A stretch of DNA of 64,000 nt from Termitomyces sp. T153 (GCA_018296165.2 JACKQL020000047.1:124001-188000), one strand, 5' to 3'. Shown: positions 33,500-45,608, counted from the first letter of the stretch. Numbers and translations: made by a program. The notes: generated by a model from the sequence alone, not told the origin.

Positions 33500-36400
33500 C
33501 ATTGCCTGAATGCCTGAACCCACCAATAGTGCAGCAAAAATTCAGCTTCTCTGGATTATGATTGACATTTTAAATCACTCTCATACTAAGTATGTCAAGG
33601 CAATGAAGAGTTTACCAGCTTGTCCACATTTGTGACCAGTTGTTTGGAGCTGAAACACATACAATACACACCACCAAAAACTCTGGTAATTCAGGCACTG
33701 ATACTCATGCACTGAGTGAATATGTTTGCTGAATTTGCAAATGTCATAATACTGCCAAGTGTGAAAGGTCAATATTTGTTAACATGTCTCTCCAACCACT
33801 CATGAAGGTTTGGATCTGCTACTAACCATCTCAGATGATGTAACATGTCAGAAACATATCTTTGTTTAGGGCTAGCTTAATTCAGTATTATCCTGTCCAT
33901 GCATCATGCATCAAGGTAAAATTGTGTCATAGACAGATAGCATTTGCCAAAAAACAGCAACACCTGTTTTTCAAAACACAAGTAATGCTTCACAGCAAAC
34001 CAAACACTCACTTGTGCAGAGGGCTGGAAACAACTTTTTATGCAGGTGATCGGATAAATGTACATGGCCAAGGATGCCCATATGACATCTTAAATCCTGC
34101 TGTACTGCAGAAGAATCCTGTGCAGTAATAACCTACTGTTATATGGAATTTTCATTGCAAGATTTGATATTGAATTTTGAGCATGTAGCTCCGATGCCCT
34201 GACCCCTTGTGATGCAACTAGCTATCAACCATATTATACAGAAGGGATAGTGTTAGAGCACATATGACTATAATGCAGGTAAGCCTATATAACTCATGAG
34301 ATGATAGTAATCAAGAAAGAAAAGATCACTGAATACTGCAAACAATGATTTGGATAAGGGGGAGTACTGACTGTGAAAGATGGTAGACTGTTGGTAGCTG
34401 GGTGTTTAGGATTCAAAGAATATGGCCTGGGGAGTAGGTAATCAAATCTATGTCTTCATGCAAAACCAGCTTTTGTAAATAAGCTAGATTACTGTGTACA
34501 TTGAGAGGAACTTCTGCAGACTTAGGAGCAACTTTCATGACAATGTTGTTATTGAATGTTGTGAAAATAATGATTGAGAAAGAATACATACTTTTTGCTT
34601 TGGGATATCACAAAAGAGATTTGACCCTGTCTGGTGCCACTGTGCCAGAGTTGATAATATATGCCAAAACCTTTCTACTCTTGCTAGACATGATCAAGTG
34701 ATCATAGACCAGTTTACCATGCATAATAGTCACAAATCAAAGTTGCTAGTAGATAAGAATGTTGACAGGTGGGCCACAACAAGCATGCAAAAGTTGTGAG
34801 CAAATCTGAGTTGGAATGCTTAGACATAAACCATTTAAATTGAGGCCCACTCTCATTGGCTGAGCTGCAGAATCCATAGTTTGAGATATTCAGGCATCTC
34901 ACTAGTATGATGGTTGCAACACTAAAATTTGGAGCTCAATCACAAGATAAATGTCCACCTCACCCTCAAGAAATTGCTTGAGCTTGAGAAGATTGGAATG
35001 CAGCAGCTTGTATGGCCACCAGTCTGCCACTGCACATTGACTACTAATCAATAAAAAACATCATGGCTTTGTAGTCTTTGCTAGTATATCAGTTAGTACA
35101 TGCACCTGTCATTTGCAACATTGGGTGTTGAAGGATTGTTCACGTAAAAGCTGGGTTTGACTCCCAGGCAAAGAGATCTTTTATTTGCAAACCTGGTTTT
35201 GTTTTCTTTCATGATTGAATAGTCTTTTTGTGGAGTTTTTACCCTGTGAAAATGTCAACTTTTTTCTGATCTCATCCTTATGCTTCTTCAATAGCTCCAT
35301 TGCCTTGGATTCCTGGTATTTTCCACTGTACATGTAACAGAATCATTGACTCTAGAATTCCTTGCACTGATTTATATGTCAACCACAATTTCCAATTCCC
35401 TCCATCATCCTTGCCACAAAAGATAATTGCCAAAGATGTGTAGTTTTTTTGATATTGACAAACTGCTCCAAGCTGAATGCAAGGATGCTCTAGATATTCT
35501 AGCTATTTTAAACATGGCTCTTTAAAGAGTTAAATTCTAATCTCATTCTGGATTTCTCTGAGGACATCACTCTGGTCAAGCTTGACCCTCATGCTGGCAT
35601 CACTGACTTTGACACAGCCATCATTGGTCTACATCCTGGCCAGGGTCTGCTTGTTATGTCTCCTAGTTGCTGTTCTCCTTTTTCAGTACACATTTCTTTT
35701 ACTTTCCACTTTTATGCTGCTCAACTTCTGCTTTCTAGCTAATGGCCACTGCACAGTTTGGAACTTCTCACACCAAGGTCTATTGTCTAAACTAGATAGC
35801 TCTGGTGCTGGAAGTCATTGATCTTACTCAGAACAACAGTGCCAAGGCCTAGCTGAATTAAAGAGCCATGTTTCTTTTGTTTCTTTTATGCAAACTATTA
35901 CAATGTGTTCCTGTAGTAGTTTCATGATGTTTTCTATCATGATGCCAATTTCTGAAATTACCTTATGTTATTTCAATGTGCTTGCCATTCTTGTATGACC
36001 TGAGTCAATTTCCAGTGTGATCTTAAGTAGACTAGTCTAAAATAGGTGAATGTCATCATACTTTCTCCCTACTTGGTAACTCTGATCATTGTATTCTGAT
36101 ATGCTTTCTAGAAAAACATGGGCTTACTCCCCCTCCTTTCTTAATATCAGCACTGTCTTGAGTTTCATATGTCATGTAGAGTACTTCCCAATTGATAAAA
36201 TTGATTTTACCTGGGCCAACCAGTTATGCCTTCCTGAGTTTGTCTTGTGCTATGTAATTCCTTAGGCTCCTGCACAATGTGCTTCATAGCCAACCCAGTC
36301 AGCCTTCTGCTGCAAAGCTGGGCCATGCTTTTCTCTTATTCCTTCTTTATGTTTGCTCCTGTTGATCCTCCTGCACTTGCAAACTTCAAGTCTGTCATTA

Positions 36401-36686
36401 GTACTGGCCTCAAGAACTACAGTTAGATTCCCTTGCAGGAATATGGTCATCATCATCATCATTACTGTGTCTAGTTGTAAACTGTAACAGAGCATCCTAC
36501 TGACCACCAGATTACAGTACACAGTATATTGATTTATACTACTTATTTATTATTCATTAGCAGCATCATGTGATGCTGCTTTTTATTAATACTATTTTTT
36601 ATTATATAAGGCATTGTCTTACTTGCATACTCATTATCCCCATCCTGCCATCTTTTGGCCACAAGTGTTTTCAATCTGGGGCTATC
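33500..36686. other. CpG-poor unclassified DNA
   Basis: Over 3 kb without recognisable coding. Short open frames (60-90 codons) have no motif. The only specific feature found is the Asp-tRNA-like sequence at 35,075-35,175. Probably old repeat relics. Confidence 0.4.
35075..35175 (+). pseudogene. tRNA-Asp(GTC)-like pseudogene with insertion
   Basis: TCTTTGC (35,075-35,081) pairs 7/7 with GCAAAGA (35,168-35,174). The D arm is GTAT-ATCAGTTA-GTAC. The anticodon arm TGCAC-CTGTCAT-TTGCA has a 7-nt loop with anticodon GTC. The T arm is CTGGG-TTTGACT-CCCAG. Compared with the T-loop consensus, C is T at a CpG position, as expected from decay. About 30 nt are inserted between the anticodon arm and T arm, so a mature tRNA is unlikely. 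Confidence 0.7.
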
Positions 36687-37015
36687 TGATGGCACTACTG
36701 TGGTAGCATCATGTGATTTGTGGCACAAGATTGAGGCCTTTTATGGTGGATTTCCATTTTGGGTTATGTGACTTCAATTATGATGTTGGGCTCTGCACAT
36801 GCACAGAATTCAACTCATGTTTCCCACAGTACTTCCCACCATTCATCTCTGTAAATTTGTGGCCCTGGAAACAGGAATCCTTAGACTTGTTCTTTTTGGA
36901 TTTCCCTTTGCCAGGTATGCAGTTAGTTTCTGCTGTGCAGCTACTATTGATAGACTTTGAATTTTCCTCTGCCAGGTATGTAACTGAACCATAGCCTCCA
37001 GAGGTCACCCTTACA
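36687..37015 (+). repeat. Old solo LTR of the 40.3-kb Gypsy family
   Basis: Aligns over its length with the LTRs at 40,303-40,609 and 46,079-46,339 (GATCCTTAGACTTGTTCT-type block, GCCTCCAGAGGT, ending CCCTTACA). Much more diverged than those two, and no matching duplication remains, so it is an older insertion. Confidence 0.65.
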
Positions 37016-37107
37016 TCTCAACACTGTTCCTGACCCCAGCATATGTCACTGACCTGCTACTATGGCTTACCTAATTGAGTCTGGAACATCATGCCAACCC
37101 TGGGGTG

Positions 37108-37112
37108 GCCCA
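37108..37112. repeat. TRIM-like element target-site duplication (left)
   Basis: GCCCA, repeated at 38,926-38,930. Confidence 0.88.
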
Positions 37113-37802
37113 TGTCATGACCCATTCCATTCCCCCCTTTCCTTCACCATTATCCAACCTCAGATTCTACACAGTCCCTCTCTAGATCTCAGCCACACCC
37201 CCAGATCTTAGCCACAGTCCTGTTTCAGCCACATCCAGGTTTTAGCCACCTCTAGGACCGCTTTTCCTATTCCAGATCATTCCCACAGGCACAGATCACT
37301 TCCACAGGTTCCAGATCACTTCCACAGGTTCCAGATCACTTCCACAGGTTCCAGATCACTTCCATGGGTTCCAGATCACTTCCACAGGTTCCAGATCACT
37401 TCCACAGATTCCAGATCACTTCCACAGGTTCCAGATCACTTCCACAGGTTCCAGATCACTTCCACAGGTTCCAGATCACTTCCACCTGTCCAAGATCACT
37501 TCCAGGATTGCTTCCCTTGTTCCAGATTGCTTTCCCATGACTTAGATCACTTCCATCTTCTCCTTTTGGCAGTGTTCTACAGCTATATAAGGTCCCTTAG
37601 TCTGTAGCTACACCCCAGCCTTGACATTACCTGATATCTTGTTTGTGTTCTGTTGTTATCTGATCTTCTCTCCATTCATTACTCGCTCTCATTTCTTAGT
37701 TTCTTGGTTTCTTTCCCTATCTACATACTTGCTGTTGGCATCACCTCCCCAAGGTAGTTTTGGCTCCTGTAAGAGTCCTCCTCCAGGACTGTGGTCCTGA
37801 CA
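37113..37802 (+). repeat. TRIM-like left LTR
   Basis: Contains about 12 copies of a 20-bp unit and CTATATAAGG at about 37,583. 41 bp longer than its partner, mainly through two extra units. Confidence 0.88.
37270..37505 (+). repeat. 20-bp minisatellite in left LTR
   Basis: About 12 tandem copies of TTCCAGATCACTTCCACAGG with few substitutions. The edges are more diverged than the centre. Confidence 0.9.
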
Positions 37803-38276
37803 AATGTCAAGGCTGCACCACCCCCCAGGTTGTGATGGCAGCTTGTATGTCTTACCCACTCTATTTCTATCCCTCCTCCACTTTAGCCTTCATTGGGGAG
37901 TTTGAGGATGGCACCAGTAATCCCATAGAGTTGGCTCCCCCATTTCTATTCCCCCCACACCTCTATCTAGGCTCAGAGTTACTGGGGTGGCACTGGTATT
38001 TCATGGGGTTGATTTTGGATGCATTCACATGCTCCAGCACTGTCCACCCTTTGCTTCAGCCTTAGTTGGGAAGTAATAGGATGGCTCCAGTACCTGTGGA
38101 GTTGACTCTTGCACCTTCTTCACAGTGGTTATTGCAAGTACAGATTGGCACTCGCTTTGGACACCCTCCTGGTCTTTCTCCATGCTTCTTCCCTTCCCAA
38201 CACTCTTTTACACTCCTCAGAATCTTAGAATCACAGCACACACATCTTGAGGGCTCAATGCTTGAAGAGGGAGTAC
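37803..38276 (+). other. TRIM-like interior (474 bp)
   Basis: No long frame with domain content. It seems to contain degenerate copies of a ~110-150-bp segment with a GATGGC(A/T)CCAGTA core (about 37,900 and 38,080), suggesting it too arose by internal duplication. Confidence 0.5.
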
Positions 38277-38925
38277 TGTCATGACCCATTCCATTCCCCC
38301 CTTCTCTTCACCATTATCCAACCTCAGATTCTACACAGTCCCTCTCTAGATCTCAGCCACACCCCCAGATCTTAGCCACAGTCCTGTTTCAGCCACATCC
38401 AGGTTTTAGCCACCTCTAGGACCACTTTTCCTATTCTAGATCATTCCCACAGGTTCCAGATCACTTCCACAGGTTCCAGATCACTTCCATGGGTTCCAGA
38501 TCACTTCCACAGGTTCCAGATCACTTCCATGGGTTCCAGATCACTTCCACAGGTTCCAGATCACTTCCACAGGTTCCAGATCACTTCCACAGGTTCCAGA
38601 TCACTTCTACCTGTTCAAGATCACTTCCAGGATTGCTTTCCTTGTTCCAGATTGCTTTCCCATGACTTAGATCACTTCCATCTTCTCCTTTTGGCAGTGT
38701 TCTACAGCTATAAGGTCCCTTAGTCTGTAGCTACACCCCAGCCTTGACATTACCTGATATCTTGTTTGTGTTCTGTTGTTATCTGATCTTCTCTCCATTC
38801 ATTACTCGCTCTCATTTCTTAGTTTCTTGGTTTCTTTCCCTATCTACATACTTGCTGTTGGCATCACCTCCCCAAGGTAGTTTTGGCTCCTGTAAGAGTC
38901 CTCCTCCAGGACTGTGGTCCTGACA
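38277..38925 (+). repeat. TRIM-like right LTR
   Basis: About 10 copies of the 20-bp unit. The TATA-like site is shortened to CTATAAGG, 2 bp less than in the left LTR. Confidence 0.88.
38435..38635 (+). repeat. 20-bp minisatellite in right LTR
   Basis: About 10 copies of the same unit as at 37,270-37,505; variant CCATGGG units sit at different positions in the two arrays. Confidence 0.9.
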
Positions 38926-38930
38926 GCCCA
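38926..38930. repeat. TRIM-like element target-site duplication (right)
   Basis: GCCCA, matching 37,108-37,112. Confidence 0.88.
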
Positions 38931-40159
38931 TGCTCCCATCTGATCCCATTAGTATATTACCATGGCCTGCCAACCAATTGTAACAACACCCATCAACTCT
39001 GCATGGCCCCAACAAACTCTGCCATCAGACCTATGATGTGCTCCCATGCCACCTAGTGCCATGCAGGAAACCTAAAAAGAGGACCTAACATTAGTACTAG
39101 ATAGGGTAGCTAGCAATAGGAAGTTAATAGTGAGGATGAGTTAGTAACTGTCCCAGAGAACAAGAGCAAATGAGGTGCAAAGTGGATGAAAAGTGAAAAT
39201 AGTTGCTATTGTTAGCCTAAGTTGCTAAACAGTAACAAAAGGTCACTAAACAAAAGAAAGGGAAAAGAATAAAGGCAAAAGAGTTGCTAAGGGAGGAGGA
39301 ACTAAGTGGTGAAAGGAGTGTTGGGAAACAAAGGAGAAAGTGATGGTAAAAAAACTAGGAGGATGAATGCAAAACTAGTCACTAGCCATAGTTGCTAGTG
39401 TTGCTAAGTCAAAATAACAATAAGGGCACCTGCAGTTGGTACCACACAAAGTCAAAATCAAGGTTGGCAAGACTGTTGCTAAGTCATTGTTGATGATGAA
39501 TGAAGGAGCAAAATGAAATCTTAAGATGGTAAGCTTAGAGAGAGAGGGGAAAATGGTACTCTGTTCATTGTCTTTAGTCTCTATGTACAGGCAGTATTTA
39601 TACTGTTTGTAAGTATAGTAGAAGAAAGGAGATAGTAGTCACCACCAGCAATGGTGTCTGCTAAAGTGTCTATGATACATACCAGATGTCAGTCTGTTAA
39701 CCAAGTAAAAAGTAAGTGAAGTTGATGTGATGTATAAAAATTACAAATTGCAAGAAAAGAACATGTCTGATGTCAATATCTGAAGTGTAAATGCTGTTCA
39801 AGTATGTTTGTAAGCTTGACAAGAAAAAAATAATAAGAAATCGCATGACTGTCAATATATCCATTTTTAGAGGGAAGGCTGTGTTGTTGCCAGGAAAGTC
39901 ACTAGTGATCATTGCTAAGAAAGGTCTCAGCCTTGTCATTCTAGACCCAGAGTCCAGACTCCACATGATGTGGCTTGTAATTGACAAGTTTTGTGGTCAC
40001 TAAAATCCCATGCAAAGGCTACATTGTTCTAGACCTCAGGGCTAGCCCTCACATGCTGAGTATTGTGACTTGTGCCATGTCAATATAATCAGCTGCTGTC
40101 CAATCATAAATGCTGAAAAATGGTGCTCAGCAACAAATGGGTCTTATTACCTGCTATCC
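38931..40159. other. CpG-poor unclassified DNA
   Basis: Purine-rich, with several GTTGCTA-type short repeats around 39,180-39,480. No coding signal. May belong to the element whose LTR continues at 40,160. Confidence 0.35.
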
Positions 40160-40302
40160 CTAGGAGAGTTCCAGTAGTTGCTATATAAGTTGTAGAGTAG
40201 CATCCCATACCTAGTCTTGATATTACCTATGTTCTGATTGATTGTTTCTATGTGCTTTGTATTTCTATGTTATGTTTCCTCTTATCTCAGTCTCCCAGTC
40301 TT
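40160..40302 (+). repeat. Left half of an older LTR split by Gypsy insertion
   Basis: GCTATATAAG (about 40,178) followed by a CCTAGTCTTGATATTACCT-type stretch resembles the promoter and leader part of the TRIM LTRs (GCTATATAAGG...CCAGCCTTGACATTACCT). It should join 46,345 across the Gypsy element. Confidence 0.5.
40298..40302. repeat. Gypsy target-site duplication (left)
   Basis: GTCTT, repeated at 46,340-46,344. Confidence 0.88.
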
Positions 40303-40609
40303 TGTCAAGGAACCACTATAACTAGACCCATGATCATGTGACATGCCAACCTGTTGCTTAGTCATGTGATCTGCCAACCTGTCACTTAGTCATGTGATCT
40401 GCCAACCTGTCAATGCATGTGACTTGGTCATGTGACTTCAAGTAAATTTTCTGAACACTGGCATTGGGGATCCTTAGACTTGTTCTCTTTGGATCTCCCT
40501 TGATCAGGTGTGTAGTTAGTTTGTAGACACTGCACTATGCTGAATAAACTTTGAATCTCCCTTTGCCAGTTGTGTGATTGAGCCACAGCCTCTAGAGGTT
40601 GCCCTTACA
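40303..40609 (+). repeat. Gypsy 5' LTR
   Basis: 307 bp, with extra tandem copies of a ~29-bp unit (CATGTGATCTGCCAACCTGT) not present in the 3' LTR, explaining most of the length difference. Confidence 0.9.
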
Positions 40610-40727
40610 GCAGAACAAGTCTCTAGATTTGGTCTGGAAGCTCTCTTTTTTGATTGCCTGAGTTTCTACTTGGTTCCTCAAAAGGTTTCTCCCCCATCAG
40701 TGTCTTAGTGTCCCCTGTGCACCTCCT

Positions 40728-41975
40728 ATGACACAACCAACCCCTCCAGCACCTCCCCCTGATGCTTCAAGCCCCCAAGATGATGCCTGGAGGTGTTTTT
40801 TGTCTCTGTAGATACAGGTTCAACTCACTCAAGCCTCCCTTACCTCCCACACCACTAAACTCACTGGGCTCCATCAAACCACTGAAGCAGCATCTCTTTT
40901 CCTCCAGGCCCTCCTAGAACATCTTCCCCTTACTCCTACTCCTCTTCCTGGACTCCCAGCAGCTGCAGCAAGGTTCTTTTCTGCACTTAGCTTGGAGGCT
41001 TCAGTACTCTACTCTAAACTTCCTTGTCCTGCACTCCCTGACATATTTGATGGAGACCATAGAGTTGGGGTACATTTCCTCTAGTCTTGCATCACCTATA
41101 TCCAGTTGAGCAGTGAAGCCTTCATCTCTAATGCCTTGAGAATTGCCTGGATTCTCTCCTATATAAAGGCTGGCCAAGCCTCAACCTACACACTGCACAT
41201 TTTTTGACACCCAGAAGGAGTTGAGAGTTTTTCTGGCTGGATGGAGTTTGAGAAGGAGTTCTGAGCTGAATTCTTTCCCCTTGACCCTGCCAAGACTGCA
41301 GCTCTTTCTCTTCAAGACCAAACCCAGTATGGTCAAGAAAAGCAGTCACTTGATGAGTACATTGACTCTTTCTGTACCTTAGTTGAACAGGCTGGCCATC
41401 CTGATGGTCTGCAACTCTGTCTCACCTTTTATAATGGACTCTACCCCTCTCTCATGGATTGTATTGATAGTATGGCTGAGGGGCACCCAGATGATGAACA
41501 TGTCAATACCTGGTACAAGGTAGCATATGAGCAGTGGCAGTTGATGGAACTGCAACACAAGCTGCAGTGGACACAACTCTCAACATTTCTCTTCTCTTAT
41601 AGTGGGTTCACCCCCTGAGTTCTCCCTTCCATGCTGGCTCTAGCCACCCCATGAGCAGGTGCAACTCTTCTCCTTCTATCTCACATTGCCCTCTTGCACT
41701 CTCTACTCCAAGGAGTCCCAATGGACAGATAGCAATCCTCTACTCCCCTGTTATACCAATACTGTAGAAAGGCAGGTCACTTTGCCTGCTACTGTCCTTA
41801 AGGGCTAGAAATCTGCTACATGTCTGCATCAGAGCAGAAAAAGCTGCTCATCCAACTCCTAGCAGCAAAGGATGCAACAGGAGCTCCCTCTCCTGATGCA
41901 CCTATAGCCATCCACTCTAATGAGGCAGCCAATGTATTGGAGGAGGTTCCTGCAGAATTGGAGAATTTTTAAAAG
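40728..41975 (+). pseudogene. Gypsy gag with zinc knuckle relic
   Basis: One consistent frame from the ATG at 40,728. It has a Pro-rich start (TQPTPPAPPPDA), a capsid-like region (PDIFDGDHRVGVHF, EYIDSFCTLVEQAG, LYPSLMDCI) and a CCHC-knuckle relic (about 41,757-41,800, first Cys replaced by Tyr). In-frame stops are TAG where Gln is expected and TGA where Arg is expected, consistent with CAG-to-TAG and CGA-to-TGA changes. Confidence 0.8.
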
Positions 41976-41983
41976 GGCAATGG

Positions 41984-43276
41984 ATGAACTGTATGCCACC
42001 ATTGCCTAGCACTAATTGTTTTGCTCCTCTGTTTATAGAATCAAATATATCTGTTGCTGCTTTTGATACTATGCCTGAAGTGATAAGCTACTCCTTAGAC
42101 ATACAAACCCCCTCCCCATCTAAAGTCTCTGCTGAAAACACACTTCCTAACCCACACTTCCAGATTCCTGCCTGGAAATGCCATCTCCTCCATTGTTACA
42201 TTGTCACTTCCACCCCTTCTGTGAACTCTCTAAAGCTACAGGTAGAAATTGAGACAACAGACACCCAGCTGACCCAAAGTGTGGTTGCTCTGCTTGACAG
42301 TGGCACAACAAGTCTCTTTCTTAATGCATACTATGTGCAACAACATTGCCTCACCACTCACCCCCTATCTCATTCTATCCCTGTGTACAATGTTGATGGC
42401 ACACTCAATGAAGCTGGCTCTATTTGCTTGGTGATGGACATGGTCCTATGTTACAAAAACTACTCCAAGCAAGCTACCTTTGCTATCACTAGTCTGGAGA
42501 AACAAGACATGATCTTTGGGTTCACTTGGCTATGTGAACACAACCCTGAGATTGACTGGACAAAGAGCAAGGTGAAGATGAGCTGCTGCCCTTATTGTTG
42601 CATGACTTGTGCTGAAGAAGCCTATAAGGAACATAGAGCAAAGGTTTATGAGCATGCTGCTATACATGCCTGTTGTATAGAGCATCTCTCTTATGTTGAT
42701 CTCAACTTCCTGAATCCCCCTCCTCTGACATTCCCTTTTAGAGAGGCTCTCTATAAGGATGTCCAAGGCATTGGGTGTGAACCTCAAGAGGAAGAGAAAG
42801 GCAAAGGAGAATCCACCAGTGCTCTGGACTCAGAGTCTCCAGACAAAACCATTGAGGTAGGTGATAGGATCTATGCTACAACCCTCTGCCCCCCCCCTAC
42901 ATTAGCAGAAATTTGGGCCAGTCAGACCACTTCTCAACATCTGGCCAAGGCATTTGCAGCAAACTCTCAGCCCAAGCTCTTTTGTAGCACAGTTCCTGAT
43001 CACCTCCACAATTTTGAGGATGTATTCTCCAAGGTATCCTTTGACTCACTCCTAGTGCATAAGCAGTGGGATCATGCAATTGAGCTGATACCAGATGTAG
43101 AACCCTCCAGTTGCAAAGTCTATCCTCTTGTGCCTCATGAGCAGAATGAGCTGGATGCATTCCTACAGAAAAATCTTAGCTCTGGGCAGATACAACCCTC
43201 TAAGTCTCCAATGGAATCCCTAATCTTTTTCATTAAGAAGAAGGATGGGTCTCTTTGTCTGGTTCAGGACTATTGA
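41984..43276 (+). pseudogene. Gypsy protease and start of reverse transcriptase
   Basis: A 430-codon frame. Retropepsin motif ALLDSGTTSLF at about 42,285-42,317 and the closing IFGFTWL at about 42,513. A linker with many acidic residues precedes the reverse transcriptase start (WDHAIELIPD, SPMESLIFFIKKKDGSL). It ends in a TGA after QDY, where the family continues. Confidence 0.85.
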
Positions 43277-43288
43277 GTCTTAAATGCA

Positions 43289-43780
43289 ATGACAGTAAAG
43301 AATTGCTATCCTCTACCACTCATCTCAGAACTCATCAACAACCTTCAAGGTGCATGCTACTTCACCAAGTTGGATGTCTGTTGGGGCTACAACAATGTGC
43401 ACACCAAAGAGGGAGATGAGTTGAAGGCAGCATTTCAAACCAATTTTGGACTCTTTGAACCTCTGGTGATGTTCATTGGCCTCACAAACAGCACAGTCAC
43501 TTTCCAGACTATGATGAATGACATTTTCCATGACCTGATTGTGGAAGGTGTTGTTTGCATGTATCTTGATGATATCTTCATCTACACTAGAATCTTGGAG
43601 AAGCATTGCCAGGTCATGTGCATTATCTTGGAATGCCTCCACCAACACCAGCTTTATTTAAAGCCTGAGAAATGTAAATTCAAGCAGACTAAGGTGGAGT
43701 ACCTAAGATTGATCATCTCACATGAAATGGCTGAGATGGACTCCATGGATCCCATTAAAGTAGCCAGTGTAGTAGAGTAG
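43289..43780 (+). pseudogene. Gypsy reverse transcriptase core
   Basis: Same domain as the preceding frame after one stop. Contains YPLPLISELIN, FTKLDVCWGYNN and the catalytic YLDDIFIYT (43,562-43,588). The frame stops after VASVVE, where a Trp codon is expected, consistent with a G-to-A change. Confidence 0.85.
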
Positions 43781-44009
43781 CCTGAGCCAAGGAACAAGAA
43801 GGAAGCACAAGCCTTTCTTAGGTTTGTCAACTTCTACCAGAGGTTCATACAGAATTTCTCCCACTACACACATCCCCTCTTTGACCTCACAGGCAGGAAT
43901 GCAGCATAGCAGTGGGAGCCCCCATAGCAAGCTGCCTTCAATGCCCTCAAGCAAGCTGTTACCTCAAAACCTGTCCTCCTGTTTTCAGATGATGACTCTC
44001 TCTTCTGGG

Positions 44010-44660
44010 TTGAAGCAGATAGCTTGGACTTTGCCATGGGAGCAGTCCTCTTTCAGCAGTCAAAGGAGGATGGCAAGTGGCATCCAGTAGCCTTTTACTC
44101 CAAAAGCCTGAATGCAGTAGAACAGAACTATGAGATCCACAACAAGGAGATGCTTGCCATTATTAGGTCCTTCAAAGAATGGCAGCATTTTCTTGAGAAT
44201 GGCAGCATTTTCTTGAGAATGGCAGCATTTTCTTGAGGATGCATGGTATAAGTTTGAAGTCTGGACAGACTACAAGAACCTTGAGAACTTCCACATGGCT
44301 AAGAAGCTAAATCAATGCCAAGCTCAGTAGTCCCTGTATCTGGACAACTTTGACTTTTCACTGCATCACAAGCCTAAATGGAGCATGGGCAAACTGGATG
44401 CATTATCCAGGTGGGCTGACCATGGCATGGGGACAGAGGATAATGACAACATTGTTCTCCTCAAGCCAGAGCTCTTTGCTATCCATGCTTCAGAAGGGAT
44501 TGTGGTCCAAGGGAATGAGGCAAACATTCTCAGAGACATTCAAAGAAGGGTGTGCAAGAGGATGCTATGGCCTAGGCTGTATAAGCCCTATGAGCTTGAC
44601 AAGCAAGCAGAGTTAAGTCTGTGCATGCAGATGAGTGGGGTCTTCAGGATGGACTTTTGA
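44010..44660 (+). pseudogene. Gypsy RNase H region with frameshifting triplication
   Basis: DFAMGAVLFQQ and HPVAFYSKSLN show the RNase H fold, followed by NKEMLAIIRSFKEWQHFLE. At 44,177-44,236 a 20-bp unit (GAATGGCAGCATTTTCTTGA) is present three times. The two extra copies add 40 bp and shift the frame. Coding continues in another frame (MGKLDALSRWADHG). Confidence 0.85.
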
Positions 44661-44678
44661 CCTTCTGAGGACACATTT

Positions 44679-45608
44679 ATGTGCCCAATATTCCAGAACT
44701 TTGCTGATGCATTGTGGAGCAACATCAGACTCTTGAGTAGCCAGACATTCTGGAAAGTGGAAGATGTTGTAGCTAGTATCCCAGAATTACTGGTGGCTTC
44801 AAATCTCCCAATATATAGGCACCCCACCAGCACCTGTGATCTCTGCCTCCACACCAAGCCTCACTGCCAAGCACCCATGGGTCAGCTCCACTCTCTCCCT
44901 ATTCCAGCTGCTTGTTGGAGTGTTATATTAGTGAATTTCATTGTGGAACTCTCAGATGCTTATGGGTATGATGCTGTGATGGTAGTAGTAAACCTCTACA
45001 GCAAATGGGCTCACTTCATCCCTACCCACACCATATGCTCTGCTTTGAGAGCAGCAAGCCTGTATCAGAAGAATGTCTAGAAGCTCCATGGTTTGTCTGA
45101 TGGGTATGTCTCTGACCAATGCCCCCAGTTTGTGGCAGAATTCACTTGGAAACTGTATTGCCTGCTGGGAGTGAAGCTCCATACCACCACAGCCTATCAC
45201 TCTCAGTCAAATGGGCAGACAGAACATGTTAACCTGGAACTGGAACAGTATCTCCACTTGTTTTGTAATGAAAGGCAGGATGCCTGGAATGAGCTGCTGC
45301 CAGATGCAGAATTCCAATACAACAACCATGTTTACTCTTCCATGCAGATGACTCTATTCTTCCTGGACACTGGCAAGCATCCTTGCATGGGATTTGCACC
45401 TTGGGCACACTCCTCTGAGAATGACTCCATCAATGAGTTTGTAGACTGGATGAAAAGGGCACAGGAGGATGCAAAAGCTGCATTGGTAAAGGCTAAGAAG
45501 GATATGGCATGGTACTATGGTCACAGACCCACACCCACCCCAATTTGCAAGCCCAGAGATTATGTGTACTTGGATAGCTCAGACATTAAAACAACAAGGC
45601 CATCTTAG
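44679..45608 (+). pseudogene. Gypsy integrase (catalytic Asp lost)
   Basis: Zinc-finger end CDLCLHTKPHCQ, then the core. The first catalytic Asp is Asn (VNFIVEL, codon 44,934-44,936). The second Asp (SDQCPQFVAEF) and the Glu (NGQTEHVNLELEQYL) remain. A stop follows SLYQKNV. Ends with a WNELLPDAEFQYNN block typical of the family. Confidence 0.88.

Larger units (their letters stand above)
37113..38925 (+). mobile_element. TRIM-like LTR element with minisatellite LTRs
   Basis: LTRs at 37,113-37,802 (690 bp) and 38,277-38,925 (649 bp) flank only 474 bp. The LTRs begin TGTCATGA and end GGTCCTGACA, giving a TGTCA/TGACA terminal inverted repeat, and a perfect GCCCA duplication borders the whole. 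A purine tract (GAAGAGGGAG) precedes the right LTR. The interior has no protein domain, so it must rely on another element's proteins. Each LTR contains a 20-bp tandem array, a TATA-like site and T-rich sequence downstream. Confidence 0.88.

Noticed and set aside
37270..37505. CRISPR-like array of 20-bp repeats
   Set aside because: The units are contiguous with no unique spacers, inside a retrotransposon LTR of a eukaryote; it is a minisatellite.
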